A program made the translations under genes and the position numbers. The notes under the pieces were generated by a model. That model was not told the origin of the DNA. It worked only from the letters and a program-made list of their open reading frames with translations, and searched no databases. From Saccoglossus kowalevskii (lineage: Eukaryota; Hemichordata; Enteropneusta; Harrimaniidae), in NCBI RefSeq assembly GCF_000003605.2, contig NW_003124905.1, forward strand, positions 173,838 through 219,968: DNA of 46,131 nucleotides. Direction: 5' to 3'. This document shows, one piece after another, positions 20,726-31,682 of this stretch (its first letter is position 1; the number at the start of each line of letters is the position of its first letter).

Positions 20726-22679
20726 TTCCAAACAAAAGAATCTATACACATAGTGATATACGCGTATGTTCAATCAATCATAATTAAGTTATATATAAAT
20801 ATAATTTATTATACACTATTATTATTTTATATGTTAAATTGAATTTTTTGAATGAACAAAAATGGTTTCAAAGTCAGTCTACGCCGATCTCATTTTTATG
20901 CATTATTTATTATTTTATTTCTTTTAACGAGGCTCTTTATTTGCATACATACATATTCTCGGTGACGTAGACAGAGGTATTTGCTGGTCAGTGGGCATTG
21001 CCGATATCACGTGTATATATGACACAATTCTTATTCAATTTTCTCGTCTTTGACTAAATTGAACCTCATTTACTTATTCGTCGAAGAAGAGTGGACTACA
21101 ATGAACACACGTTTTCAAATTTATCGTATATGGTATATGTCTTCGTGACCAACGGCGTACTGTACAATCACTTGTACGGTGGTCGATGAAGTCGGTTCAA
21201 ATGCCGACATATATTACACTGAAGTATATAATCGATTCATCTAAAAAATTAAAATAAAGTCAAAAAATAACTTTAAAATTCTTAACTTTGAACTATGGCG
21301 ATCAATAACATGAATGAATCGATGTCATCTTGAAATGTGATAACGACGAGGACAAGTGCTGGAATGGCGGCGTTTGATTGGGTAACAAAAATATCTGAGA
21401 GCGAAAAATAAAAAAAGTCGATCGTCATAATTATGACATCACTTTAAAAATAGGTGGTGGCAACGCCAAACTCGGATTCGTATTCTCAAACTTATTTCGA
21501 AGATCAAATAAAAAGACCAGGAAGTGTGAAGTCGTCTTGCAACACCAATCACCAAACCATTCAGAAACTTTTAAACAGCGATATTACAAACAATTAGAAG
21601 AGTCTAAGTGCTGCGAAATTTCCTGTTTGTTCGACGCTTCAGTTTCGCCTTCATTAGCGAAATTATTGTTACCTTTTTCATTAACACGAACAACGCGATA
21701 TTTGTCTTCGTCAGGATAGCACAACAGTGAAACCATTTGAAATACTTCCCTTCAGAATTCCACTGCGGTAAACATAGGCTGGTCCGGAATCTGTGTATGA
21801 CGAGGAGGTCAATCCCAGCGTTTCATTGATTCTATGGCATTCGTCCACTGATTAACATATATCGTTGAATGACGCAGTATGTCGGTTTGGCGCGAGAATA
21901 TTGCTTCCTCTTTGCTTCCTCTAATATTCACATATTGTGACATTTGGTGGCGTACTTTCACTTCGGCGAAAGTTGGGAAGCCGAAAACAGTCGACTGTTT
22001 TGAGTTCAAAGAACTGTGGGATATTTACTTGAAAAACCTCCACAACTGATTAGGATATGTCGATTACCATGAACGGGTTTCTAAAGATCATTGATCGCCG
22101 GGAACGACCAAAAACAATTTACTGTGCTGCCGGGAGATGGTGGGAAGGGGAATTTGTTTCAGTTCGGTGGATTAATTAAATAATTATCTTTATTAATACT
22201 TCATCAGTTAGCAGCATGTCAGTAACATTCGAGGCACCAGATTGTGGAATTAAAACAGCTGTATATATTGTTATATGGTTTTACTGACTTATAAGTACAA
22301 ATGGGAATCAGGACAAGTGGCGAGGTTATTCGTTGCCTAATGTAATTGGCGAATGGACGGGGTGGTTCGAATCACATCCAAACATTTACGCATGTGAGTT
22401 AAACCCACCTTCAAATGTTCAATTTGAAGCACTTGAAGCAAAATCACCAACGATGTTTCAACCCCCCCAAAAAACAGACAATATACGTTTCACAATATCC
22501 TTATATGAAAGACAAATTTGTGTTCATAAAACTAAACACTTTTCTACCAAACAGTTTTATTTTGTGTTTTCAGAAAACAAGCACATGCAATGTTTAAACG
22601 TAAGACACCCGATTATACATTTTCTATAAAGTGTTTACAGGGCAGTTTTGTATGCAGTCGACAGTGCACAACCATAATA
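20726..22679. other. Intergenic stretch, no convincing gene
   Basis: It contains 21090-21500, related to 16243-16640 in the same orientation. A 66-codon minus-strand frame at 22009-21809 (VFGFPTFAEVKVRHQMSQY...TNAIESMKRWD) has a protein-like composition, but no splice context or family was found. The plus-strand frame 22333-22629 contains a donor-like GTGAGT and no other support. Confidence 0.35.
21090..21500 (+). repeat. Direct repeat related to 16243-16640
   Basis: Shared blocks include ACTACAATGAACACA, TTTATCGTATA, GTGA[C/T]...AACG/CGT, and later CGGATTCGTATT, separated by indels. No coding potential is clear in either copy. It may be part of the same duplication history as gene B or an unrelated repeat family. 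Confidence 0.4.
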
Positions 22680-22705
22680 GCCACAGTGCTTATTATCGAC
22701 TGCAT
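22650..22705. repeat. Short palindromic hairpin
   Basis: TATGCAGTCGACAG and TTATCGACTGCATGC are inverted with a loop of about 30 nt. It sits at the left edge of the plus-strand copy of the inverted duplication. Confidence 0.45.
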
Positions 22706-23810
22706 GCAACATATGCAACATATGCTCACACACGTCACCAATGTGTGCAGACATACTGTGCACATAGCGATACATTATTGATTTTAGTTATTTCAATCAT
22801 TAACAGCTTTATATAGTCATTTATATTGCACGTGTACTTACCGTGTACCGTCATACGTTCGGTTACGGATAAAATTCAGCATGCACGCTGTTGTTATCAC
22901 TGTCCAAGCTGGACAGGCGTTAATTAATATAGTCAGTCATACTCGTTTTCTTCATAGCTATTATTCGATTGGCAGAGCTTAAATGTTGAATGCCTGCTGT
23001 GCGAATTTGCGTATAATTTCAACGAACCACTCTAAGTATATAATAGTACATAAATATTTCACTATTATTGAGAAATTTCATGAATAAAATACAATATGAA
23101 AACAAATACAGAACAATAATTTAAGTTGTTGATTTGTTTATGAGATACCTTTCTTGGACGACGGTGTTCACGATGAAGACTATTTAATGTTGCATGTTCA
23201 AGTAACTTGTAACTTGGGTCGTTACGCACGTTCATGCAACGATTTCATTTTACTATCGGAAGCGTATGGACATGTGACGTGTTCGTTGAAGAAGCAACAA
23301 CGACCTGAAGTGAATGCCCTTTAGATTTTCTAAGGAAAGACGGGAACCGGACGTTATCCTAAATAAACTTTAAGTTACGATGGTATTGCTACTCCCTTAC
23401 CAAACGAGTGAAAACTGTAATTGATAGAGCCAACGTCGGCAGCTGTGTACTGCCTTGCATTCGCAGAGGCCCCGATTTTTTGCATTATGTGCGGCGGGCT
23501 GGTACGATAAATGATGTAACTCAAATTCATGTTTTTACAGGACCAGAGAATTGCATTCTTCATAAATTCCTTGCCTACATCCTTCGTAGACGTGACCTGA
23601 AATGCCAATACAAATATGGAACCGTTAGGCAGAACTGGTTACTGGTTTGTTGTCATATTTTCGTTTTCACATACTTTATAACAACAGTAGTATCTTACAT
23701 CACATATCTCTGATTCAAATATCGCATTGCTAGGAACAATAATTATAATTAATTGAACATTACTTAATGGATTTTGATATTATTATATTCTTCAGATTTA
23801 GGATAAAAAA
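22680..23810 (+). repeat. Inverted segmental duplication, plus-strand copy
   Basis: Matches the reverse complement of 16755-17745. It contains an open frame from about 23149 (IPFLDDGVHDEDYLMLHVQV... to TAG near 23321). The other copy reads IPFVNDGFHDDHYYMLQVQV in the same place, and both follow a pyrimidine-rich tract ending GAG. It also contains a conserved TTTACAG acceptor-like site at 23540. Whether this is gene or repeat is unresolved. Confidence 0.8.
23541..23713 (+). other. Possible C-terminal exon ending in a hydrophobic segment (plus copy)
   Basis: After TTTTTACAG an open frame (starting in phase 1) reads PENCILHKFLAYILRRRDLKC, continues to a hydrophobic stretch LLVCCHIFVFTYFITTVVSY, and ends with ITYL and TGA at 23711-23713. 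It is related to 16967-16857 on the minus strand. The same frame is open back to 23408, across the acceptor. I recognise no family. Equal similarity beyond the stop weakens the coding argument. Confidence 0.3.
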
Positions 23811-25082
23811 TACAAGTTTGTAAGAGCTAATGTTGGAAATTAATTTTGTCTTTTCAATATGAATTATTGTTGGTTTAGTGTTTTCGTCCCCTGTGCCAGA
23901 AGAGCTCTGGTAAGATAGCGGTTATTTTAAAAGTTTTAAAACACAGTCGAACAATTAGACGGATAGAAGGCGAATTAAATACAATGGATGTAGTGCATAC
24001 ATGCATAATTGTGGATTGGGCTACGATGGGATTGGAATAGAATAAATTTATTTCTAGTTTCTCTATTTTCCCAGGAGTTTGATCTGCTCGAGGAGACTGC
24101 ACCCGAGACAACAAGACCACATGAGAAGACGTTGGGTTCGTCAATTTATATCAACGAGGAAGGAGTTTAAAGATGCTATTGCTTGTTTTAGTTTATTACT
24201 TATCAGTTTGTTTCAAGTGACCATGTCTACAATTATCTGCAGCTGTTTCACGAAAGGTTTGAATTTCAGTAAATATACTTATTCAGCTACACATAAGTCG
24301 AGGATTTAATTTGCACTTCTACATGCTATTGTTATTCTTCTTCACAATAACTATATATGTATGTTATTTTTTTTAAACGTTCTACTTGAATTTTTGATTT
24401 GTTTATTGTACGTTATGACTAGTGTACAAAAGTGCAAATAGTTTGATCGCGAAACGCATCATTTGATGTATTTTGGTGCTTGTTTCAGTATCTTTACAAC
24501 ACGTAACTACAGCCACATCTTTGGTTAATATCTCATACGACACATATCCCGAGAAGTTTGTGTTCAAAATAGGGGTTTGACTAGCAGTACGCAAGCATGG
24601 AAGATTTTGATATAAAATACAAGCCCTCGACACTGAGATGGGGTGAAGTAATGGCGATGTCATGTGTGAATGAATCGATTCAGAATCAATTTAATATTCT
24701 TTGAATAAACGTAGTGTTAATTTTTCAATACAATATGCACATTTTCGGAACTATTACAGTTTATGATGATGATTTCAGATCCGTCACAAACCAAGTAACA
24801 CTGAACGTACACCAAAACTATATTAGAATTTAAATATGTGTAACAATGAACACTATCCCCGGTCTGCATCACGAGATCGACATGTGTGAACACATCTCAC
24901 CCAACATCACCTCATTTAAAAGATCCGTATTACTTTTTGATTAATAAGGCTTTGAAGAACAGAGGTTGTTTCCTAACAATGTTTCTATTGATTATTACTT
25001 GCAGGAGTTTCTATAACGCAACAATCTTAGAAACAGAATATTTTTCGGGAATATGTAAATATATTTTCATTGTGGGGTTTGC

Positions 25083-25135
25083 TTAGACTGGTGGGCGCAT
25101 TTGCCGCGTTGAGAGTTCGAATCGCGCTTGTTGCG
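25083..25135 (+). repeat. Possible tRNA-derived SINE fragment
   Basis: GAGTTCGAATCG-like sequence at 25113-25123 is a good match to a pol III B box, and TTAGACTGGTGGG at 25083-25095 resembles an A box. The spacing is too short for a tRNA gene and no cloverleaf closes. A degraded tRNA-derived SINE is the best guess. Confidence 0.25.
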
Positions 25136-26175
25136 TATTCACATGTTAGTAATGTACCTGTAATTAATATTACTACACCTTTGACGTCAGAACCTTAATT
25201 AGATGGCCGGAATTACCTTCGAATGGTGAACAAAAATCAGTTTCAAATCGATGAAGCCAATGTGATTAGAAGCAACGCGACATGTTGCTTTGTATTTTTT
25301 TATAAGAAAAAAACATTTAATGCAGAGATAATATGACTCAAACATCAAGATTTAAAATTAAAGGACTAAATGAAAACATGTGATTAATTAAAGTGTCACC
25401 AATGTACGAAAACAGTATACACTTTTGTTTTTATTTTCAATTGCATATCGGGGCGCTGTTTCATTGAATATACATCGATTGATACATATTTCGTGGTTCC
25501 CAACAGTTTAAAAAAAAAAAGTGGCATATTTCAATATCTGGAATAACGGTAACATTTGTGCATATAATTTGAATTGTTTCTTAACATGTTCGTATCCAGG
25601 CTATATAACACGATACCTTGTTACGCAAATATGCATAATCAAAGACATGCTCTAGTATATGCCGTAATACATTCTAGAATTTATAGTAACGCAGCGTTAA
25701 TTGCCGCTTTGACGGCTTTCTATGCTGAACATCTCAAATATGCATCATTGATCTTGTTTGATTTTTTGGATTTAATGATATATTTTGTGCTCATTCCGAA
25801 CATTAAGTATAAATACGTATTTGTCCGTAATATCAGCAAGGTAGCTGATGAATAGTTTTGTAAAACGTATTCACAATAGCCTAAAATCCGGGTGTCGTGT
25901 AACGAACAACTAAACAAAATATACTTTGTGTTGATGTTCTTGCCAAAATCACGTTCATTTCTGTTCGTAACATTCCCAAATAATTTAAACAATTTTCTGT
26001 GTCCTAGCTGTTTCAAAATTCAACATATATTGTATCTCTGACATATCAAATGTCAGGAAATAATTAATGACGAGTTCATTTTGCAAAATAAATATTCACA
26101 TAATGTGGTCCTGACGCCCGACTCTGAATCACTCAACTAATATTCTCCACTTACTTCTCTGTATCATTTATTTGT

Positions 26176-27310
26176 CATCGATGCACGGTTACTAGAAGAA
26201 CGGTTAGGAAACTCTTTCACTTCTTTTGTTAGGATGCGTGTCTCGGTAAACATTTAAAACAAAGGGAATTGGCATACTGCCGACGTTGCGGCGATCATAA
26301 TTTGCATAAAATTACATATTCGTTCGAAGACGATTCCATCAATTGGGGTTTTCTGTAATGTTTGTTATTCGTAGCAAATTAATACAGCATTGTCAGGATT
26401 TAGTAGGAATATGAACACTGAAATAAAAAAATATATATATTCAGATTAAAACTGCACTATGGAACAACTTCCTGTGTCACGTACATTGCCACTGGCTGCG
26501 GTCAGGAATAAAAGGAGGCCGACATTGCAATCTGGGAGTAAAATGATTTCAAACTTTGATAAAATGAAATTAACATTGTTTAAACTATCATAGTGACTCG
26601 ATGATTATAATTCAATGTACAAAATAAACTTATGAAACGTTCAAAGATGCATTTTTGAGATACAAATCTTCGTCGCCATGTTGGACATCAGTAGACGCAG
26701 ATCATCCTAGTATTTAACCCACAGAAATGATAACAATGTAAACTATCAATATGAATTTAACAATGCGTTATACTAAAAGATAATTTAATCTGATTTTTCA
26801 ACAATTTTCCTGAACTGTTACGACAAAGTCAGACACAGTGGCTGACGTCGCTAACCTCAACAATAAAAGCGTTATTATCTAAAGTTATGATTGAAACTAA
26901 TTATGATATTCGTAGCACAACTTTAAAATATCCAAACAATAACGTTGTAACGAATACTAACATTTTAGAACATTCATAGACAGAGTTGTTAGGGTACAAA
27001 TTTCGATTCACAGGCGGCAAAACTGTCAACAAAACAAACTATAGGTATTTTAATTTTTTTTTCGAAAACAACGAAATCCTGAGTATCACACAACATTCGC
27101 AAGGAAGTCGGTGACACTTCTACGTTGATCTTCTGGCTTAATGAGCTCTATCTATTCAATTTAGTGGACACACATGGAAAACGAACGGCGATAGCAATAT
27201 AAGCAATGATGTCATAGTGGTTCGACACATATCAAAGGGAAGTCAATGATAATTACCATATCTAACAATAGAGTTTCCTAACCGTTCTTCTAATAACCGT
27301 TGTCGATGTG
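26176..27310. repeat. Inverted repeat pair, 39-bp arms about 1.05 kb apart
   Basis: The left arm 26176-26214 (GGTTACTAGAAGAACGGTTA, GGAAACTC) and right arm 27271-27310 (GAGTTTCC, TAACCGTTCTTCTAATAACC) are reverse complements with a few mismatches. They may be the terminal inverted repeats of a DNA element. The interior has no transposase-like frame. Confidence 0.55.
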
Positions 27311-29115
27311 AGCAAATGTCTTACTGATGCAGTTTTATGGACGTTAATATAATTCTGTTAAGGTCCATTCGCTGTTTTCATGCCTGTTTTCACCTCCCCG
27401 AGCAAGTCATTTGACGAGGACGCCATTGTGAATGAAGTCGTTAGTGTCGCTTGACCTCAACTAAAGCGGGAGGTTACACGTTTGTCAAAAAATGTCGACA
27501 GATAATAATTCTGACATACGTATATCATTTTATTTCACCGGACTACGTTATTATATTAATATTCATCCAAATTATGATGTACTTGGTGTCTGTGAATTCT
27601 ATGTATATATCTGTTGGTGTTTAAGATTCTATTACTTCATTAAATGAATTACCCCCCCGCCCCCAAATAAATAAAACAAATTAAATTAAAAAATAAGTTG
27701 ATAATGACATAGCGCTGTAATTCCGAGCGTTATCAATTGTAAATACAAGCTATTAGTGTGTAGTATGTATACACACATCATTGCTCTAGGCAATATTAGA
27801 AATACGTACGATTTGGGTAAAATGTATGCTATTTAATTTTACTGTACGTGAAATTACAATCATAATCTGAGGTGACACTTATATTTTACTGAATATATTA
27901 TAAACAATCCCAACGGGTGAATTTAGTACATGCGATAATAAGCGAATCAAATGAGACATCATGATACTCGTACTGAACTTAAGAAGAAAGGGAACTGAAG
28001 AACGACGGTACCATTCCACCATTAAATTAATTTCGATTACATTGTTCGTGTTAAACACGATCTCCTGTCCTAATTATCCACATTTTGTGTGAGTTCTAAA
28101 AAAAACATTACTATCAAACAATACGCAATCAAAGCGGCTGATAATCGTGACTCTGATGCATGTATATGTACTCGGCTAAATCAGGAGCTGTTTTCCATTT
28201 GATCTAGATTGAACATATATCTTTACACAGAATACGAGCTCGAGTAACCAAATCATGTCCATATTTATGAAATATAATTTTTCCAACAAAGACATCAACA
28301 AAACATTCTGGTGAAACGTAATGAATTTGGAACTATCATTTTATCAAACTGTAACGTAATTTTAAATTTTTAAAATGTTATTTTTTTTGCGGAGACAATA
28401 AAAGCATAATAATGGCATTTTGGGGTCTAAATTAGAGAAAAAAAAAATCTACGTAACAATGCATTATGTTCTTTTTAACCATGACTCGAATAATTAAAAC
28501 GGAGTGTATTCATTGCACAGATAGAGTTGAGTGATATACACTGCAATAAATGTAGCTCGTGATACTTTGAAAATCGTTACTACAAAATAGTAGAACATAA
28601 AATAAGAACGTAAATATATACGATGCTTGTTGGCGTCATCGTTGTTTGAAAGTCAGGTAGCATCTGTTGTCAAGAACCAACCATATAAAAATACGACACC
28701 TATTAAGACCGAATTGATACCTCACAAAACACTTGTCGGCTAATCAATATGACGCATTTTTTAAATGTATTTCCTGTTGTATGCGTTACGTTGCACAACG
28801 TGATTGAAAATTTAAAAAAAGAAGCACATGCTGAATTCTATGCGCGGAAAATGATTCTCTATTTATATTCACGTCATTACACTTAATTTGACACTGAAAT
28901 TTAAAACACTATCCGCGGGTCATGCAACGTTACTCTAAACATGGCGCCATTGTTCCAGTCTTCTGGACGGTGACAAAGATGCTAACTTTATTCAGTTGAT
29001 GTTTACGTGGAGCTCGGGATCGATGCGCATTACATCTATATCGAACTTCGCAATGTGTGATACTACATACAGTGCATCAATGAGTATATATATAAACGTC
29101 TCTTCATGCTTAATG

Positions 29116-29281
29116 TTTAGAGCGGGAGGGTCGTCATCTGCGCACGCGCGGGAATTGAGTCCCAAACGACAAAAGCAACACACGCTAAAAACGCAAAGGC
29201 TCATGGGTAGACGCTTGCTTGTAAACAATTACACGCTATGAACATCTGACGCATGCGCAAGTGACGACTACCCCACTTTAA
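29116..29281. mobile_element. MITE related to 8861-8993
   Basis: The left end TTTAGAGCGGGAGGGTCGTC and right end GACGACTACCCCACTTTAA are imperfect inverted repeats resembling the 8861-8993 element. The interior is CpG-rich (GCGCACGCGCGGG, GCATGCGC), which can look like a promoter but is also found in the other copy. Overlapping open frames on both strands across it are probably chance. Confidence 0.55.
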
Positions 29282-30974
29282 GTCACGTTAGGTCGCTTTA
29301 TTTATTGTGTAGGTTAAGACTGCACTTTATATCATAGACGCCTGCTAGCTTCCATATATTCATCTAAAACATAGTAAATATATAAAAAAAAGGAATATTG
29401 GATATTGTAAGTTTAATTTCACAATGTATCAATAAACTATCGGTAACCTATAGTAATGTAAACTATTCTGCCAGTGTTTTACTTTCCCGCTTTCGTTTTT
29501 ATGGTTAGTTGGGAGCGTTTTTAATTAACACGCAGTAAACGATAAATCATGTTTTTTGTTTGTGTTTAGCGCGAATAAAACACAACATATCTAAATATTT
29601 CTGTCACCTAAAATTTGCCAAAATATTATCTTGCGCTACTGACATAGAGCGTAACGAAGAGCATTGCACCCTTCGAGTATTTTGGGTTCAAATGAAATGC
29701 AACTTTTAAAAACTACGAAAACGCCGCCACAGAAATTATTGCTGTCTTATAAAAAAAAAGTTTGGTGAATCTGGAAGTTTTGTAAAACGTAATGAGCCTT
29801 ACGTCACTAGGCGTCTGATTGATTTTGAAATTATGTCGATTGAGATAATTTTTGAATTCATTAACGTTAACGCTAATGAGAAACAATTCAAATAAACCTA
29901 AATGTCGAAATACGTGATGAATTTGCGCCACAACTCGATGTACCTAATATCAATGTATTAAAGTCATATTTCATTCAACCTCGACTGAATAGTGCATGAC
30001 GATGTGTCACAATTGTACACGTTTTTTGGTGCATAAACGAAATATTCATGTCTCAATTTAACTTTTAAAATTGGTATAATAAAATAGTACTAAACCACCA
30101 TTGAAGTCGGGTATTCAACTTGGTATTTCAAAGAACGCTTTTTATATGTACTCGTAGGCGGCCCATGCATATAAGTGGTGACGATGGCGGTGGTTTATTC
30201 CTGAAATGTCACGACGTGATATTTTGAAAGCAGAACCAATTATTTAGTAATTTGTAGATCAGTACTGTACCGACACTATAACGTCGGGAATGACGCAATC
30301 TACTCTTTTATCCATACCTTTTCTGGAGAGTTAATGGTAATGGAAAATTAATTTCCTGTCAGAGGTCTGGGTAGTAAAAGGACAACACTTATCTTATCTC
30401 AAAAAAATAATAAAATGGGATGTGGCGGAAATATATTTGCTTCTGTTAGAAACAGATCTAAAACAGGTTGATGCAAGTTTTAGATATCATAATTTGTGCC
30501 AGTATGTACATCGATCTACAGTGCATACACATTGACATCATACTGCCTTGTTTTTTTCGAATATTTGTTAATTGTTTATGTTTTAATTAATGAATCGTAA
30601 AATAAATATTGGTAATTGGAGATGTAAATAAATAATGTATATTTCCAACAAATATGTATATTTTGTACCCGTGTTTATTTCTATATCATAGTCGTCGAGG
30701 TTCTTGATTTGTTTTACAAAACTGCATGTGATTTTTGTTTATGTGGGACACTTTAAGATCGTTTGTCTTAGTTCAGAAATCTATACTTATAATAGCCGCC
30801 CGCCATCGATATACAAAGTTAACACACGTGTCAAATTTAGAGACCATGACTTTGTCATTATGCAGCTAGCTGCAACGCCCATGCTAGGGTTCTGTCACGC
30901 AACAAGGAAATGGTAGGTTTTTGAAACTTGACAATGTCGGTCAAATATGTGTACGAATGCACGACATGAGTGCA
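29282..30974. other. AT-rich stretch, no gene seen
   Basis: Only short, unsupported frames are present, and I recognise no repeat or RNA gene. Confidence 0.4.
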
Positions 30975-31080
30975 TGGTCCGTTTAAACAATAACACATTT
31001 GTGAGGGCAGTATCACGATTTGTAGCCTGCCCAATGTATGGTGGTCATGACCGTAGTATAGATGATGCCAAGCCGAAATC
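30975..31080 (-). repeat. Repeat unit encoding a His-rich frame, copy 1
   Basis: Matches 31555-31682. On the minus strand the shared 66-nt core reads WHHLYYGHDHHTLGRLQIVI followed by LP. On the plus strand the core contains a GGGCA...TGCCC stem. It could be a short repeat family or a duplicated exon; no start, splice pair or known domain was found. Confidence 0.45.
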
Positions 31081-31554
31081 AACCAACAAATAGTGATATC
31101 GCCCCAGTAAACATGTATAATTATTCAAATATCAGATGGATGACGTTATTGAAACTACTGCGCAACGATACTGGCATGGCAGATTGTCGATGCTCATGGA
31201 AAAACCTCCAAGCTGAGTGACTTGTGAATGCACATAGAAGGTATGGTATGTTGTAGTCACTTCCACGGCATTCTGACATTTTTATCTGGCGAGTGGTGAA
31301 ATAACTTGCGTATGAGAAGTTCTCAATTCATTCAAATAATATTATACTCGATGAATTGATTTATTCACACTAGTGAAACTAACATTTACTGTGTATTTCG
31401 GAGATTTATGTTTCAATGTTTGTACAATGTATTTATCTTATTATTAAGTAATATGTCACTTGTTACAATACAAAAAATACAATATTGTATACTTCAAATG
31501 TAAGTGGTGCTATTTTGTGTGATGCCGGTGTGAGAGATGTATGTTAGGTGCAGT
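31081..31554. other. Spacer between the two His-rich repeat units
   Basis: AT-rich, without a supported gene. Confidence 0.35.
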
Positions 31555-31682
31555 TGTGCATGGAGAATGTCTGTTCGATGTGATAAAATAAATAACACTT
31601 GTATGTGCGGGCAATATCACGATTTGTTGCCTGCCCAAGTGATGGTGGTCATTACCGTAATATTGATGATGCCAGAATCGAG
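31555..31682 (-). repeat. Repeat unit encoding a His-rich frame, copy 2
   Basis: On the minus strand the core reads WHHQYYGNDHHHLGRQQIVI then LP. The 66-nt core is close to 90 percent identical to copy 1 by eye. The GGGCA/TGCCC stem is kept on the plus strand. Flanks differ between the copies. Confidence 0.45.

Larger units (their letters stand above)
23811..29115. other. Long AT-rich stretch without a supported gene
   Basis: No open frame here combines length, splice sites and family resemblance. Notable contents are a weak tRNA-like fragment at 25083-25135, a pair of inverted 39-bp segments at 26176-26214 and 27271-27310, and a C-rich run near 27652-27663. It may be intergenic or part of a long intron. 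Confidence 0.4.

Noticed and set aside
22333-22629. 98-codon plus-strand frame
   Set aside because: No family resemblance, a donor-like GTGAGT in its middle, and no matching acceptor or relative in the duplicated regions.
28992-29241. Overlapping open frames on both strands of about 80 codons
   Set aside because: They run into the MITE, overlap antisense to each other, and show no splice context.
28914-29290. CpG-rich promoter island with YY1- and NRF1-like motifs
   Set aside because: The 29116-29281 part is better explained as a MITE related to 8861-8993, and no gene starts nearby. The motif at 28941-28950 alone is too little.
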